From Sclerotinia nivalis (taxonomy: Eukaryota > Ascomycota > Leotiomycetes > Helotiales > Sclerotiniaceae), in NCBI GenBank assembly GCA_029531795.1, contig JAPEIS010000003.1:1612001-1676000 (forward strand): a stretch of DNA of 64,000 bases, in the 5' to 3' direction. Shown here one piece after another: positions 24,951 through 36,636 of this stretch; the first letter of the stretch is position 1; each line of letters begins with the position of its first letter. The notes under the pieces were generated by a model. The model had not been told where the DNA came from and ran no database searches. It saw nothing but the letters and a program-made list of their open reading frames with translations. The position numbers were made by a program, and so were the translations under genes.

Positions 24951-26359
24951 TCCAATCCTTTCCTTGTAACCCCCAGGAAAGTTTGTCTTTCGTGACTTAT
25001 GCTTGATGTCATAGGAGTAGTATGAAATGAGACTGACCAAGGAAGACTTCCGCGGTGGTAGCGTATGATTGCCCCTAGATTTATTGTAATCTAATTGTTT
25101 GAAAAGAGGTCGTGGCGGATGCCTTCCCCAGTCGGCTGGAGGTATATCACGGAACGTTTAGCACCGAGGTAATATCTCAAATGACGGAGGAAATACTAGC
25201 TCTCCAAGTCTTGTGCTTAACTTAATGCTAGCAAGGTACAAAACGGCTCTTTGTGAGCCTCCCCCACGGCATCAGCCAACGACCTAGAATCTTTATTCCC
25301 GCCTACTATGGTCGATGTATGCCTAATCCCGAAGTTTCTAATGTATGGATTTGTCTAACAAAATCGGCTCTGGAAGGTGAACGAAGATTCTTTTGTTTTT
25401 GTTGTGCTCAGCTGCTCTTTGAGGGTGGGTTGTGCAAGTATCGGATGAGGAATGTAATGGCGGACTGCTGCTTCGCTGTGAGTCTAAGATCTGTTGAAGT
25501 ATTTCAGGGTACGCGAAAGGCGTTGTGTAGATTGAATAGTAGGGTATCGAGGGGCTTCGCAGATTTCTACTCGTTTGCCTTTCCGCAGATAGTTTGCAGT
25601 CTGTCGTTGGTTTGCCCTTTGGGAGTTTGGAGTCGCAGTTGGGGAGGGGAATACAAGTAGGCAGTAAGTAGGTACGGTTATGATTTATGGAATTGTGATG
25701 ATTATGCCACGAACAACAGATATGAGTTTGTCTTTGAAGATCTTTGGACTCCAATTGTTAAAGTTGATTATCTTGACGTTGATTTTTCGTATAGTAGGTA
25801 TTCTAAATTATCAATCAAATAAGACGTTGAGTTGGGGTTTAGTACTCCGTATGGGATGAAAGGATGTCATTGCTCTGCTGTTGGTCCTTTAATTTAGTTA
25901 TGGTGACCCTATAAAATTGCAAGGGTAAGCTGAATGGTGGTGCTCATACAATACGTGCCCTGAAAGACCAAAAAATGAAATGCTTTATTAAGATCTATAA
26001 AAGTACTGGATTTTCCGATGCAATATAAACTATCAATTTATAAAAATATTGCGAAGGTTGGAAATCAATAGTCGACAACCTCAAATTGGTCTTTTGAATA
26101 TCGTTTCTGCAATTATTTTGACTAATATAAGTTATTTTCTTTCCTACCTGAAGTCTACCGGATCTCAGACAGATCTCCAGCGCTGATGCAACCCTCAACC
26201 AGCATCTAGATAGATGGATGGTTCTACCCAACCTTTTCCTCTTTGTGCCTACCTAGGCATCTTATAAGCCTTCTATGCATGGATATGATATGATACTTTA
26301 CTTCCGTCGTAGTCAATGTTTCATTTACTAGCTTTCTGGGCAATATGCATCTATCCTCG
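24951..26359. other. Intergenic region without a supported gene
   Basis: 1.4 kb between the 5' end of the retropepsin-like gene and the 3' end of IAH1. Overlapping opposite-strand open frames at 25,253-25,660 and 25,338-25,754 mirror each other and show no recognisable domain. A TACTCCGTA 9-mer is present at 25,843-25,851. Confidence 0.55.
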
Positions 26360-27425
26360 TCAACGTCGAAATTTAGGAGCTACTGTCCACTATGATTATG
26401 TTGTTAGCAAGGTTCACATTGTCTCACTGAGAATATGATTCCATTTAGAATTTTTTTTCGGGGGATTTTTGCCGGGAAAAAGGGAAGTATACTTACATGT
26501 GGAAAAACCCAGCTCGGGTTATCGTTGGGCTCTTCATTCCACTCTTTTCCCACCAAAGGTATCACTTCGTTTAAGAATATCTTGTACCCTTCGCTAGATA
26601 GATGAAGACCGTCGGTGAGAAGCATTCTCATAGCTTTATCGTCTCCAGCACATTTGGTACCAATGATGTCAACATCAATGGTGTCATCTTGACTCATCTG
26701 TACGGCTTCATGCATCATGGCTTTCCAAAGATCGACTAATACCACATTTCGATCCTTCCACTTAGCGGCGATTTCTCTCACTGCAGCTGCATATTTGGCT
26801 GTATTATACTGTAAGCGTGTGACAGAAGAGTAGCCCTTCTGACGGTCTTGCTCCTCAAGCTGGATCTCGTTGATAGGCGGTGGTGTCACCAGCAATATCG
26901 TAGGATGTTGGGCTACGGAACCCCAATGATCGAGGAGGGCCTCGATGTTTTTCTTGTAATTTTCCAATGGAACATATTGACCTGTGGGACCTTTCGGGAG
27001 GCACGCATCATTTGCACCGAAAAGGATGAGCTTGCAGCACTATTAGTATGAAGAGAACTAATCTGAGGTTATCCCTCGCACCAGGAATGGCGGAGCTTTC
27101 AAATGCACCACTATAAATGGGATGAGTCCTGCATGGTACTTGTTGACATACCAGGTAGGAAACTTTTGCAGTAGCTGGATCTGGAACGAGATGCTGCTGG
27201 ATCTCAAGAGCATTATCGGTATTGTACCCGCTCAATCCATGGTTTATAACCTGCAGTCGCCTAGAACAATCTAAATGGGAATTAGTAAGGGACTAGATGG
27301 TTTGCACCGGCGAACTCACGTTCTTCGAGGCCTGCAGTGAATGAGAAACCATCCCGCAAATTACTTGAAAATTGAACAATGGAATCACCCACTAGAATAA
27401 ATTGGGGATATCTTTTGAGAGCCAT
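26360..27425 (-). CDS. IAH1: Isoamyl acetate-hydrolysing esterase-type SGNH hydrolase
   Basis: A GDSL/SGNH esterase of the Iah1 family, which hydrolyses acetate esters such as isoamyl acetate. Exons 27,425-27,320, 27,270-27,152, 27,030-26,497 and 26,389-26,360 give 262 aa. Block I is G-D-S at residues 13-15 (nucleophile Ser15), block II Gly in H-G-L-S-G-Y-N-T, block III Asn in F-G-A-N-D (82), and block V D-G-L-H with Asp215 and His218. The last intron joins W-V-F-P-H to W-T-V-A-P, matching the family tail. Reading through it would give an unrelated Lys/Phe-rich end. The third exon's acceptor (27,031) was chosen to restore S-Y-L-L-I-L-F-G-A-N-D. Shares a 1.7-kb divergent promoter region with the CLC gene. 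Confidence 0.9.
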
Positions 27426-29133
27426 GTCAAAGTATGGTGTCGTGAAACCAAAGCCAAAGTATGAGAAGGCGTTCTTTTCTTTTCTATTTGCAGCCGCTTC
27501 TCAGCTCCAAGACATATATAACAATGGAAATGCCAGTAGCGGGGAGCCGGAGAAGAGTTGGGGGGTGGTTGGTGGTAATCCAGCGAAATAATTTTGAGAA
27601 AAGACTACCTTAGGTATTCACTTGATACCTAGATATATGAGAAATTATATGAATAAAGATCGAGAACAACACCTTAATCGCACCCCTAGAAACTTTTTAC
27701 TTAATAAATAATGTATATAGCTCTGGTTAAAACAGTTTGTAGAGTACGCAAGGCTGTGTACTGTGTTCTGATTCTGAGTGAGATATCTGATATCTCTGGG
27801 TGGCATTGCATTGCTACTGCGGGGTACATACTACCAGGATTCTTCTCCACAGATTGATTATCTTAAGCTGTATCAATGGTTGGTATTCGCCAAAGACATA
27901 CTATCAGCTACTTTATTAGAGAAGGTTGACTGGTAGGTACCTAGTATGTCATAGACTCCTTTTGGATGAATAAATAATACATTCAACAGTTGATTTGATA
28001 TTTCAGTCTTTTAGGTACAATCAGAAGAGACCTCCTTTTCCTTCCGAGTATTTGATATCATATAATGTCACTTGTCGATGACTTCACCACTATCATGAGC
28101 TAATACTAATACTAATACTAATACCATTTGTTAGATACGATCCGTCCCCTTGAGTAACGATTGCTCAAGAACTCACGGGTTGTCATTTCCATACGAGTAT
28201 TCGAGCCTAAAATGTTCTTCTAGTCTAAAATTTGCGGATTAATTGGTTAGATTCCTCAATGAAATATGGGTTGCACGACAAATCTTTGCCTTTGTAACTG
28301 AAGAATCGCAGATCATAAGAATGAATGCATTCGTATGTTTCACAACGCCTTGTGACTAACTTTCAAGAAGGGCTTCCAAGAATCCAAGAAAACACAACTA
28401 GTCACACACCTCTTTGTTTGATGGGTCAATAGTACTCCGTAAGTCTTACCTTTTCATAGAGGTTATCGAGGTTATCGAGGTTATCGAGGCACCGCGAAGC
28501 TATCAAAGCGCATTAACCCGTATCATTTTCCATTTTACTCCTCCATTATCTCTCCACTCCTGCTTTTGGCCTCAGTGATTAATGATCATGATGTCTTTGA
28601 TTTCGGTTTTCTCATTCTGCTTTGCATTCAATAATCTCCGTCAGAGGTTTTTTCGTAGAATTTTATCCTGCAGCTGCAGCTGCACCTACAACGATTTGAA
28701 TACTACCTATTGACATCACATTTACGGAGTATCAAGCTGCAAAGCAAACTGCAGCAGGAAAGTCCGACTGATAATAATTTTCAGGGTTTAACTTAGCCTC
28801 GAAGGACCCTTGTTTCTCCTCCACATGCATTAAAGATCCCGCAGTTGTCCCAATTCCATCTTCTAAAGCCAACTTCCAACACCAACACTTCATCTCCCTA
28901 TTTGAGTTGAATCCTGAGCAAAGTCTAGTCATCGTCAAGCAGTGTGTGGGTGACAACATTCAAAGGCGATCTTTTGTACAGCTTTAACTTCCCATTTATC
29001 ATTTCCTCTTTCCGTCTGCATTCGCATTTGCGTTTCCCACCTTTGCATGCGAGCCTTCCAATTTCTGTCGTGTACATTCAAGAACATTCACCTCCTTGCG
29101 ATGTGTTAGGTGACACGCCGAGCCATTTCCGAT
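27426..29133. other. Divergent intergenic region IAH1/CLC
   Basis: 1.7 kb without a supported gene. It holds the microsatellite (TAATAC)4 at 28,101-28,124, a 9-bp tandem repeat (GAGGTTATC, more than three copies) at 28,459-28,488, a CTGCAGCTGCAGCTGCA stretch at 28,669-28,685, and two copies of the TACTCCGTA/TACGGAGTA 9-mer (28,433-28,441 and 28,723-28,731). The pyrimidine-rich stretch before 29,134 fits a CLC leader. Confidence 0.6.
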
Positions 29134-32100
29134 ATGCCCCCTTCTGGCAAGAACCACATTGGTGTTGATTTTACGATGTCGCCAAATATTCCACCTGAAT
29201 CGAGGGAGTCGTCAGCTCCACCCTCACCTACAGCGATGAGAACTCTCCAGAGATCGATAAGTAACCTCTCCGACGAGCGAACACCTTTGCTTCAAAGTGT
29301 TGGGCGCTCTCGCATACGTCTCGGTGGTGCCGCAGAAATCAACCGCCCATATTTATCAAGTCATCACAGTTTCTCTGGCAAGTTTTAGTTTTACCGCAGA
29401 TTTCCAAGCTTCTACTTTCCTCTCTACTGCTGCGATCGGGGCTAACTATATATCATCTACAGGTAGTTTACGTGGTAGTCGACATCATAGCCGTGCCGGA
29501 TCCTTGAGCCAACGTTTAGTCACTGCCTTAACCTCGGAAAGACATGGACCCAAAGACCACATGCGAGAGTCTAAAAGCATGTTGGCCTCGGACGACCGAG
29601 TTTGGTATGATCAATTTACATCAACAGATTGGGTTCATGACAGCATTGCAGATGCATACCGGGTGAAGGGCCTTCGAAGTAGAAAAGATATTCGAGGTCG
29701 AATCAAGGCGTTCTTCGATGGCACACAAGGTTGGATACTAAGCGCACTAGTTGGATTCATCACAGCCACGATAGCATATACCGTCGACGTTTCGGAGACT
29801 CCAATTTTTGATTGGAAAGATGGCTATTGTCATGATGGATTTTTCATAAGTGAAAAGGTTTGTGGCATTTCCGGCATTTTCGTTCATTATCCGACAGGAC
29901 TTTTTGAACTGGCCCATTACAGCTTGCAAGTCAGAGTCGGCTACGTCGAGTAGTTCAATACATTTATTCCTCTAAAGTATTGGGTGATAGGTATGCTGAC
30001 CACAGATATAGAGGTGCTGCCCTGATGGAAGTCATTGTGATGCTTGGAAATCTTGGTCCAATTATGTCGAAATACCATTTTTCAGTGAGGAGCTCACCGA
30101 ATTTTTTATTTACGTTCTCCTTGTAGTCGCTTTCGCAACGGCAGCATGTCTTTTGACCTTAACTACCAAAACGGTTGTGCCATCAACATATCAACTATCT
30201 ACATTGGATGAGAATCTTGGTGCTCTTAGTCGACATGATTCCCAGGCGCCGGTCGATGGTAATGCAAGTCCGAAGAACACGTTGGGATCTGAGACGAACG
30301 CTCCCATGATCTATTACTCTGCTGCTGGGAGTGGAGTGGCCGAAGTTCGCGTGATACTGAGCGGTTTTGTTTTGCATGGATTTCTTGGCTTCAGGACCCT
30401 TCTCGTCAAGACCCTCGCTCTGATATTAAGTGTAGCATCTGGACTGAGTTTAGGAAAGGAGGGTCCTTTTGTACACATTGCAACTTGTGTGGGTAATATT
30501 GCATGTCGTCTGTTCTCTAAATACGATGATAACGACGGAAAACGCAGAGAAGTCTTATCTGCGGCCGCGGCTGCGGGTGTTGCAGTAGCTTTTGGTGCTC
30601 CTATTGGCGGTGTTCTTTTTTCTTTGGAAGAAGTGGCGTACTTTTTTCCCGCTAAAACACTATTTCGAACCTTCTTCTGTTGCATCACCGCTGCACTGAC
30701 GTTAAAATTTCTCAATCCTTATGGCACCAACAAGATTGTCATGTTTGAAGTTCGCTACTTAACGGACTGGGAATTCTTCGAACTTGGCGCTTTCATCATG
30801 GTGGGCGTACTTGGTGGCATAACCGGTGCAACATTCATCAAGGCATCTAGGTCCTGGGCCCAGTCTTTCAGGAAGATTGAAATTGTAAAAAGGTGGCCAC
30901 TGTTCGAGGTCATGCTGGTTGCTCTACTTACAGGTCTCGTCGGTTATTGGAACCCGTATACCAAAATTCCAGTGGCCAAATTATTGCTCAACCTAGCTAG
31001 CCCTTGCGATACTGATAAGTCAGATAGCATGGGTCTTTGCCCAAATAGCATCGATGAGATTTTCCCCATCATTGGTCAATTGACTATTGCATTTTTCATC
31101 AAAGGGCTTTTGACCATCATTACATTTGGCATTGTAAGTTCGTTTTGTTTTCAGCTTGATAATGATTATTACTGCATCTGGTCACCCATCCATACCCGGG
31201 AGTATGACCATCCACTAACACAGTGCCACAGAAAGTACCTGCAGGTATATATGTCCCGTCTATGGTTGTAGGCGGCCTACTTGGCCGAACTGTCGGCCAT
31301 TTGGTACAGTGGCTCGTACTACGATTTCCTCATACTTCTATATTTGGGAGTTGCGCTGCGCACGAGAGTGGAACATCATGTATTACTCCAGGGGTTTATG
31401 CCCTCATTGCTGCTGGTTCCACAATGTGTGGTGTCACGAGGTTGTCTGTGACCTTAGCAGTCATTCTCTTTGAACTGACGGGTAGTCTTGACTATGTTTT
31501 ACCTTTTTCACTCGCAGTTTTGGTCTCAAAATGGACAGCGGATTTCATGGAACCTCTCAGCATATATGTAAGGATCGAATCATAATAAAGTTGTAAAGGA
31601 GACAAACTAACTCATCAGGATTTATTGACGAATTTGAACGCCTACCCATTCCTCAACAACAAGCATAAACCAGTTTTTACCTCTGATCTTGCAGACATTG
31701 TCCCACGAGTTCGGAGAGAAAGAGTAATTGACATTTCCGTCTCTCCCATGATTCCTGCTAGCAGTCTGCGTCAGAAGCTTGAACTTCTGCACCAGGCCGG
31801 CGAAGTTGATGGTGGATTGCCAATCATCAGGGATGATGTTCTTGTTGGTCTGATACCAGCGCCTGATTTAGAATTTGCTCTTGACAATCTTGATAACGAG
31901 CCAGGTACCTTGTGCCTCATGGCGACTGTCAACAACTATGATGAGTCGGATGAAGAGGAGCATGTTGATCCTACTGACTTTACGCCTTACATTGATCCTG
32001 TAAGTTACACCTAGTTACATTTCATCCTCGAACCACCACTGATAACAAACAAATAGGCACCGGTAGCTTTGGATATTCGTTCCCCAATGGATTTAGTGTA

Positions 32101-32287
32101 CGAATGTTTTGTGAAACTTGGCTTGAGGTATGTTTGTGTGTTGAAGGACGGTCGATACGCCGGTCTGGTAAGATCTACCTAACATCCGCACATTTTATAT
32201 TTAAGAGACCTAACCATTTTATAGACTCACAAGAAAACTTTTGTAAAGTACATGCGAGAATTGGAAGAAAGAGATGAGCATAGTTGA
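29134..32287 (+). CDS. CLC-type chloride channel/antiporter (GEF1/ClC-3 group)
   Basis: Intracellular Cl-/H+ exchanger of the Gef1/ClC-3 type with CBS domains, acting in the late Golgi/endosome-vacuole system. Seven exons: 29,134-29,377, 29,463-29,857, 30,012-31,133, 31,232-31,567, 31,619-31,999, 32,057-32,167 and 32,225-32,287 (883 aa). Visible selectivity-filter motifs are G-S-G-V-A-E-V (319-325), G-K-E-G-P-F-V-H with gating Glu363, and P-A-G-I-Y-V-P-S-M. S-L-E-E-V is the transporter-type motif, and a C-C-P-D-G..C-D-A-W-K-S-W-S luminal loop follows the first membrane helix. CBS1 and CBS2 occupy the last 200 residues (G-L-P-I-I-R-D and Y-V-C-V-L-K-D-G-R-Y-A-G-L). Intron 1 must begin with GC (GCAAGT). 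Intron 2 (154 bp) is the least certain; its use restores the paired cysteines. Confidence 0.92.
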
Positions 32288-32505
32288 TTTTATGGTAGTA
32301 TTGTATTGTATTTTAGCGTCAGGAATATCAATTGGGCGGCGTCTTGATCTATTTTGAAGGAGTTTGAATATCCAATACCCTGGTGTACTTCATAGAGCAT
32401 TGGCATTAGCGTTGATTTCGATTTTGCAGGCCAGTCTGGGAGGCTTTGTTCGGAGAGGAAGCGAGCATAAAGTCAGTCATACATCAGACATAATCTTTAT
32501 CTTTA

Positions 32506-33494
32506 TCATCTTGAATTATCTGCTCTAAGCTCAGCCATGAGTCCTCCCTTATCTCTTTTCTTCGAGTCTTCTTGCAACCTCTTTGTGATATATGCAGATA
32601 TATCCTTGACTTTCTCCAGCGCAATATTCGTACACTGTAACAACTCCAAGGCATCAACTGCTATACCACCGAGCTTGGCGATTTGACAAACTTCTCCATG
32701 TCGGTTCATACTAATGGTACAGCTCCCCTCCCTCAATTGTTCTTCCAACAACGTAGTATCGAGTAATCTAGCCTGCTCTTCACCCTTTCCATAGAACGAA
32801 AATGTTACGCAGAGTGGGAAATGTAAAAGGCTCAAGGGCACAGGCTCTCGCTCCGCTAGTGTGTAGACAGTCACCGTTTCACCCTCTGTGCTCGTATCTG
32901 GTTTTCTGAAGTGCTGCAATGCCGCTATTATAGCAATACATGATGCATCAATGAGATTTCCGTCATGCGACAGAATGTGAACGTCTGCGCGGACGGACCA
33001 GCATTTCTGACCAGCAATCAGACAAAGGGATTCAGTATCGAGAGCCGCAGAACGACGTAAGGTTTTCTCGAGAAGGCGAGAAAGCAGTACTTCTTGTTCG
33101 GTTGGTCTGTTGGTTTCAAAGGCAGGAGAGGCCATAGGTGAGAGTTCTGTTGTAATGGTGAAGATACCATCAAAGAGACGGTCTGGGAATGGACTCGTTA
33201 CTTCAGCTGTGATGTTGACGAGGACCCTAGAGGAATTTCAGTCTTAGTAACAAACCTTGACAACTCCATGATTGAAGTAATTATCAGGATGTGCTTTTCC
33301 GTCGCGCATATACTGGATCGTATCTCTTACCTCGTATTTCCCAATCTCACATCTGCAACTCCATATTCATCTCCAAACTCTAACCCTAGAGCTCGGAATT
33401 GATCAAAACTTCTTCCATCAATTCTCAAGTTCTCTTTGAGAGCCTTCGAAAAGAACTGCTTCTCATTGATAGAAGGCTCTACTTCTCTAGGCAT
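32506..33494 (-). CDS. RRP45: Exosome core subunit Rrp45 (RNase PH-like)
   Basis: Catalytically inactive RNase PH-type ring subunit of the nine-subunit RNA exosome core (EXOSC9 in animals). Exons 33,494-33,331 and 33,226-32,506 (104-bp intron) give 294 aa. The N-terminus E-N-L-R-I-D-G-R-S-F-D-Q-F-R and the strand G-V-A-D-V-R-L-G-N-T-R-V-L-V-N-I are diagnostic for the Rrp45/EXOSC9 branch. The second domain shows D-A-S-C-I-A-I-I-A-A-L-x-H-F-R-K-P. The C-terminus is Lys/Glu/Arg-rich. It shares a 210-bp bidirectional promoter with CWC15, another nuclear RNA-processing factor. Confidence 0.93.
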
Positions 33495-33704
33495 TCCGAA
33501 TCTCTTGTTGATGGTGAAAATGCACACTGAACTGGCATATTGCGCGGGCACCTTATTGTTCCCCAAGATTTCTTTTTGCCAACCTTGAAGGCGGTGAGAT
33601 TAATCAGCCTAGCGTAGCCTTATTTACATTCAAATGTAGTCTATCGTGCCTGGTTCACCTTATCTTTTATCAAGATCAATTAATTTATCAAACAAGCAAA
33701 CAAA
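33495..33704. promoter_or_regulatory. Bidirectional promoter RRP45/CWC15
   Basis: 210 bp between two divergent start codons, so both promoters must lie here or overlap the first exons. An AT-rich ATCAATTAATTTATC stretch lies near 33,675-33,690. No defined factor site was recognised. Confidence 0.6.
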
Positions 33705-34843
33705 ATGACCACAGGCAAGTCTTTCGACTTGGGACAAATCTTTGATTTAGTTGTACTGACAGTTTCTTAAGCACATAGGCCTACTTTTGATCCCGTAAGT
33801 AAAGTCGCGTTAAACTTTACAAACACTTCTAACGAACAATAGGCCAGGGGAAAAGAAGCGCAACGAGGACCGGCGTATCACCAAAGATTACTTCCGGCTC
33901 ATACACAACTAAAATTCCGGTACACATTCTTCTCGTGTGAGTTTATCTAGTATGGGGTTAATTGAATTACAGGAAGCCAGGACAAGGAGGGGATGCAGCC
34001 GCCGAAGTCAGAGACCTTCGAGCAGAATTACTACAAGCAGAAGCAGCGCATTTTGCTAAAACGAAAGGAGGATCGACAGCTGCCATCGAAGATGCACAGT
34101 CGTCTACAAATACACCAAAGAGACAACTCGAGAATGGGTCAGCGGAGGATGATGAAGAAGATCCAGAAGCAAAGCGGCGACGCATTCTGGAAGAAACTCG
34201 AGATATAGATGCCGATTCGGACGATGCTGGAGAAAGTGATAGTAGTGATGATGACAGGTTCGCCAGATATTTACACATGGTCTTGGAAAAGACGCTCACA
34301 TGGTGTTAGCGATGATGATGAAGATGAGACGGCGGAGCTTCAACGGGAACTCGAAAAGATTAAGCGCGAGCGTGCCGAGAAAAGAGAACAAGAGGTCAGA
34401 TTAAGCATTTCGCAATACTAGAATCACCACTAAGCCTGAGAACAGGAACGAGAAAGACTAGCGGCAGAAGAAGCGGAGCGGGAGCATGATATCGCTCTTG
34501 GCAATCCACTGTTAAATGCTAAAACCGATTTCAATGTCAAAAGACGGTACGTCTAGCCTGTATTAGTTTCAGCAGACGAGTTTTCTAACACGAATTATTA
34601 GATGGGATGATGATGTTATTTTCAAGAACCAAGCTCGTGGAACAGAAGATAAAGGCAAGAAAGAATTTGTCAACGTACGTTAACACCAACCATGACACAA
34701 TTTCCATGGATAATTGACCGAATCCCAGGACCTGCTACGTTCCGATTTCCACAAAAAATTTATGAGGTATGTTAGAATCTTTGGATCTCAAAGCAATTCA
34801 AACTATTAGGAGGCTGACACACTGTAGCAAATACGTGAGATGA
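33705..34843 (+). CDS. CWC15: Spliceosome-associated protein Cwc15
   Basis: Component of the Prp19/Cef1-associated (NineTeen) part of the spliceosome. Nine exons: 33,705-33,714, 33,772-33,794, 33,843-33,919, 33,973-34,257, 34,310-34,394, 34,446-34,546, 34,602-34,674, 34,729-34,766 and 34,828-34,843 (708 nt, 235 aa). The N-terminus M-T-T-A-H-R-P-T-F-D-P-A-R-G-K and Y-H-Q-R-L-L-P-A-H-T-Q-L-K-F-R are the family signature. The middle is acidic (S-D-S-S-D-D-D-S-D-D-D-E-D-E), followed by an Arg/Glu-rich helix. The C-terminus W-D-D-D-V-I-F-K-N-Q-A-R and R-S-D-F-H-K-K-F-M-S-K-Y-V-R is conserved. Exon 1 is only 10 nt and its intron must use a GC donor (GCAAGT) to give T-A-H-R. Confidence 0.95.
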
Positions 34844-35792
34844 ACGGTCATTGTGCAGCATTGCACCATAATACAGGGATGCAACGGGCAAAAATTAATT
34901 TTCCAGGCGAGAACCGAATATGTACTTCAGGGGAGGCGGCGTCACGGTTGCGAAGGATTTTTTTTTTTCATCTTTCATGATCTGGAAATGTATGCGTGCA
35001 GCCTCATCCTCATCTCACGTGCATGAATCTTGATCTTGATTGGTTTCGGACAAAGCAATCAAAACTTTTCTACCATTAGATCGTCTCCTAGAACAATTGA
35101 TAGAAGTTTCGAAATTGTTGGATCTCACTAGTTTACGGGTACATCCAGCAGAAAAGCTTGTTTTTATGACTTTTAAGTGACATACTGGGACTTTGTGGCT
35201 GGTTTAAGTGGAGTTACCCCGCATTTTCTCATTTTCTGGTTTCCCTATGGTTGAACAAACTTGTCCTCCGTACTCCGTACTTTCTTTTTGTTGTCAGCAC
35301 CGCCACAGTGTAACCCGTTTTGAGTTCCTGCCCTGGTGATCATGACGCTTTTTGACCATTTCTTTTGTATTTTGTATTCAATGTGCGGGAAGGACGCAAC
35401 GTCAAAGTGAGAGTGAGTAAGTTACTAGATTGAAAATGGCTTCTGAATTCTTTGCACTTCTTGTTTTCTTTGGTATGGTTAACTGTATTCGGAAGGAAGC
35501 CTGTCGCTGCTAGATCTATCATTCTTTCACTATTCTAGTTGGGGTCTGCCATGTGCCAACTCTTCCAAGCTCCGGCAGGGTCTTTCTTGGTAGGTACTAA
35601 AAATCTTCCAAAACTACCCCTCATTACATCATATCATAAGGTCGTACCTCATTGATGAAATGTTATAAGTAACCTTCCCATATTCCTCCTTTTTTTTTCT
35701 AATCCATACAATAAACACATTCAATCTCAACGCTACTTTTTCGCATAAACATTTTGTACAAAACCAATCAATTATTACGAAATAACTCAAAC
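34844..35792. other. Upstream region of the Gly/Ser-rich gene
   Basis: 0.95 kb without a supported gene. It contains a T-rich tract at 34,960, the 9-mer TACTCCGTA at 35,271-35,279 preceded by a partial copy, and a C/T-rich leader (35,683-35,790), typical of a strongly transcribed fungal gene. Confidence 0.55.
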
Positions 35793-36636
35793 ATGTCTAC
35801 ATACAACAACGACGATAGCTACAACTCTACTGGTCGCCAAGGAGCTCCTTCCAGCGCCGATGATTCTTTCGCCAACACCACTGGTGGTTTCGGAAATGGA
35901 AGTCGCGGCGACACTACTGATACTAGAGGTCTTACCGGTACCGGTTCAACATTTGATGACCAGGAATCTTCAGCATATGGAGGATCCTCCACTCAAGAAA
36001 GCCGTGGTTTTAATACCGGAAACTCCGTGAGTTACACGTACATTGTTTTTCCCGACTATAACTAATAGAAAGTAGGGAGGATTGAGAGATAATGAGTTTG
36101 GCTCAAGCAACTCAAAGTATGGAGGAGATCTCGGTGACGAGCGTAATAACTTTGGAACTGGTAACAGTGACCGAGGCTATGGGGGAAACACTGGCTCTGG
36201 ATTAGGCGGAAACACTTCCTCTGGCTTTGACAACACCTCGACCTCCCGTTCTGGCTACGGTGATAACACTTCATCTGGGCTCGGAGAGTCAGGAATGGGT
36301 GGAACCTCTGGCTCCGGCTATGGTGATAACACCTCTTCAGGCTATGGTGATAAGACCTCCGGTTACGGAGACACATCCAGCGGCATTGGTGGAAACACCG
36401 ACTCTTACGAGACCAACAAAACCAGATCTGGTAACACGTACGGCTCAGATGATCAATACTCCTCTGGTAACACTGGTTCGAGTGGCTATGACAACACCAG
36501 CTCTGACAACACTGGCAAGTCTGGTGATTCTACCATGGGCAAGATGATGGAAAAGGCAGGAAGCATGCTTCATAAGGAGAGTTTAGTTCAGAAAGGCGCG
36601 GATAAGCGTGCCGCTGCTGGGAATGACAATTACTAA
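35793..36636 (+). CDS. Gly/Ser/Asn-rich repeat protein, hydrophilin-like
   Basis: Exons 35,793-36,026 and 36,076-36,636 give 264 aa. The protein is almost entirely Gly, Ser, Asn, Thr and Asp, with degenerate repeats around S-G-Y-G-D-N-T-S-S-G (about residues 125-190). There is no signal peptide or membrane segment, so it should be an intrinsically disordered, very hydrophilic cytosolic protein. A distinct non-repetitive C-terminus (M-G-K-M-M-E-K-A-G-S-M, then Q-K-G-A-D-K-R) looks conserved and amphipathic. It resembles fungal stress/conidiation-type hydrophilins; the role is inferred from composition only. The intron (49 bp) has GTGAGT and TAG. The leader is pyrimidine-rich and the gene is probably well expressed. 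Confidence 0.8.

Noticed and set aside
25253..25754. Overlapping opposite-strand open frames of 135 and 138 codons
   Set aside because: They mirror each other, have no recognisable domain or conserved motif, and lie in a probable promoter region.
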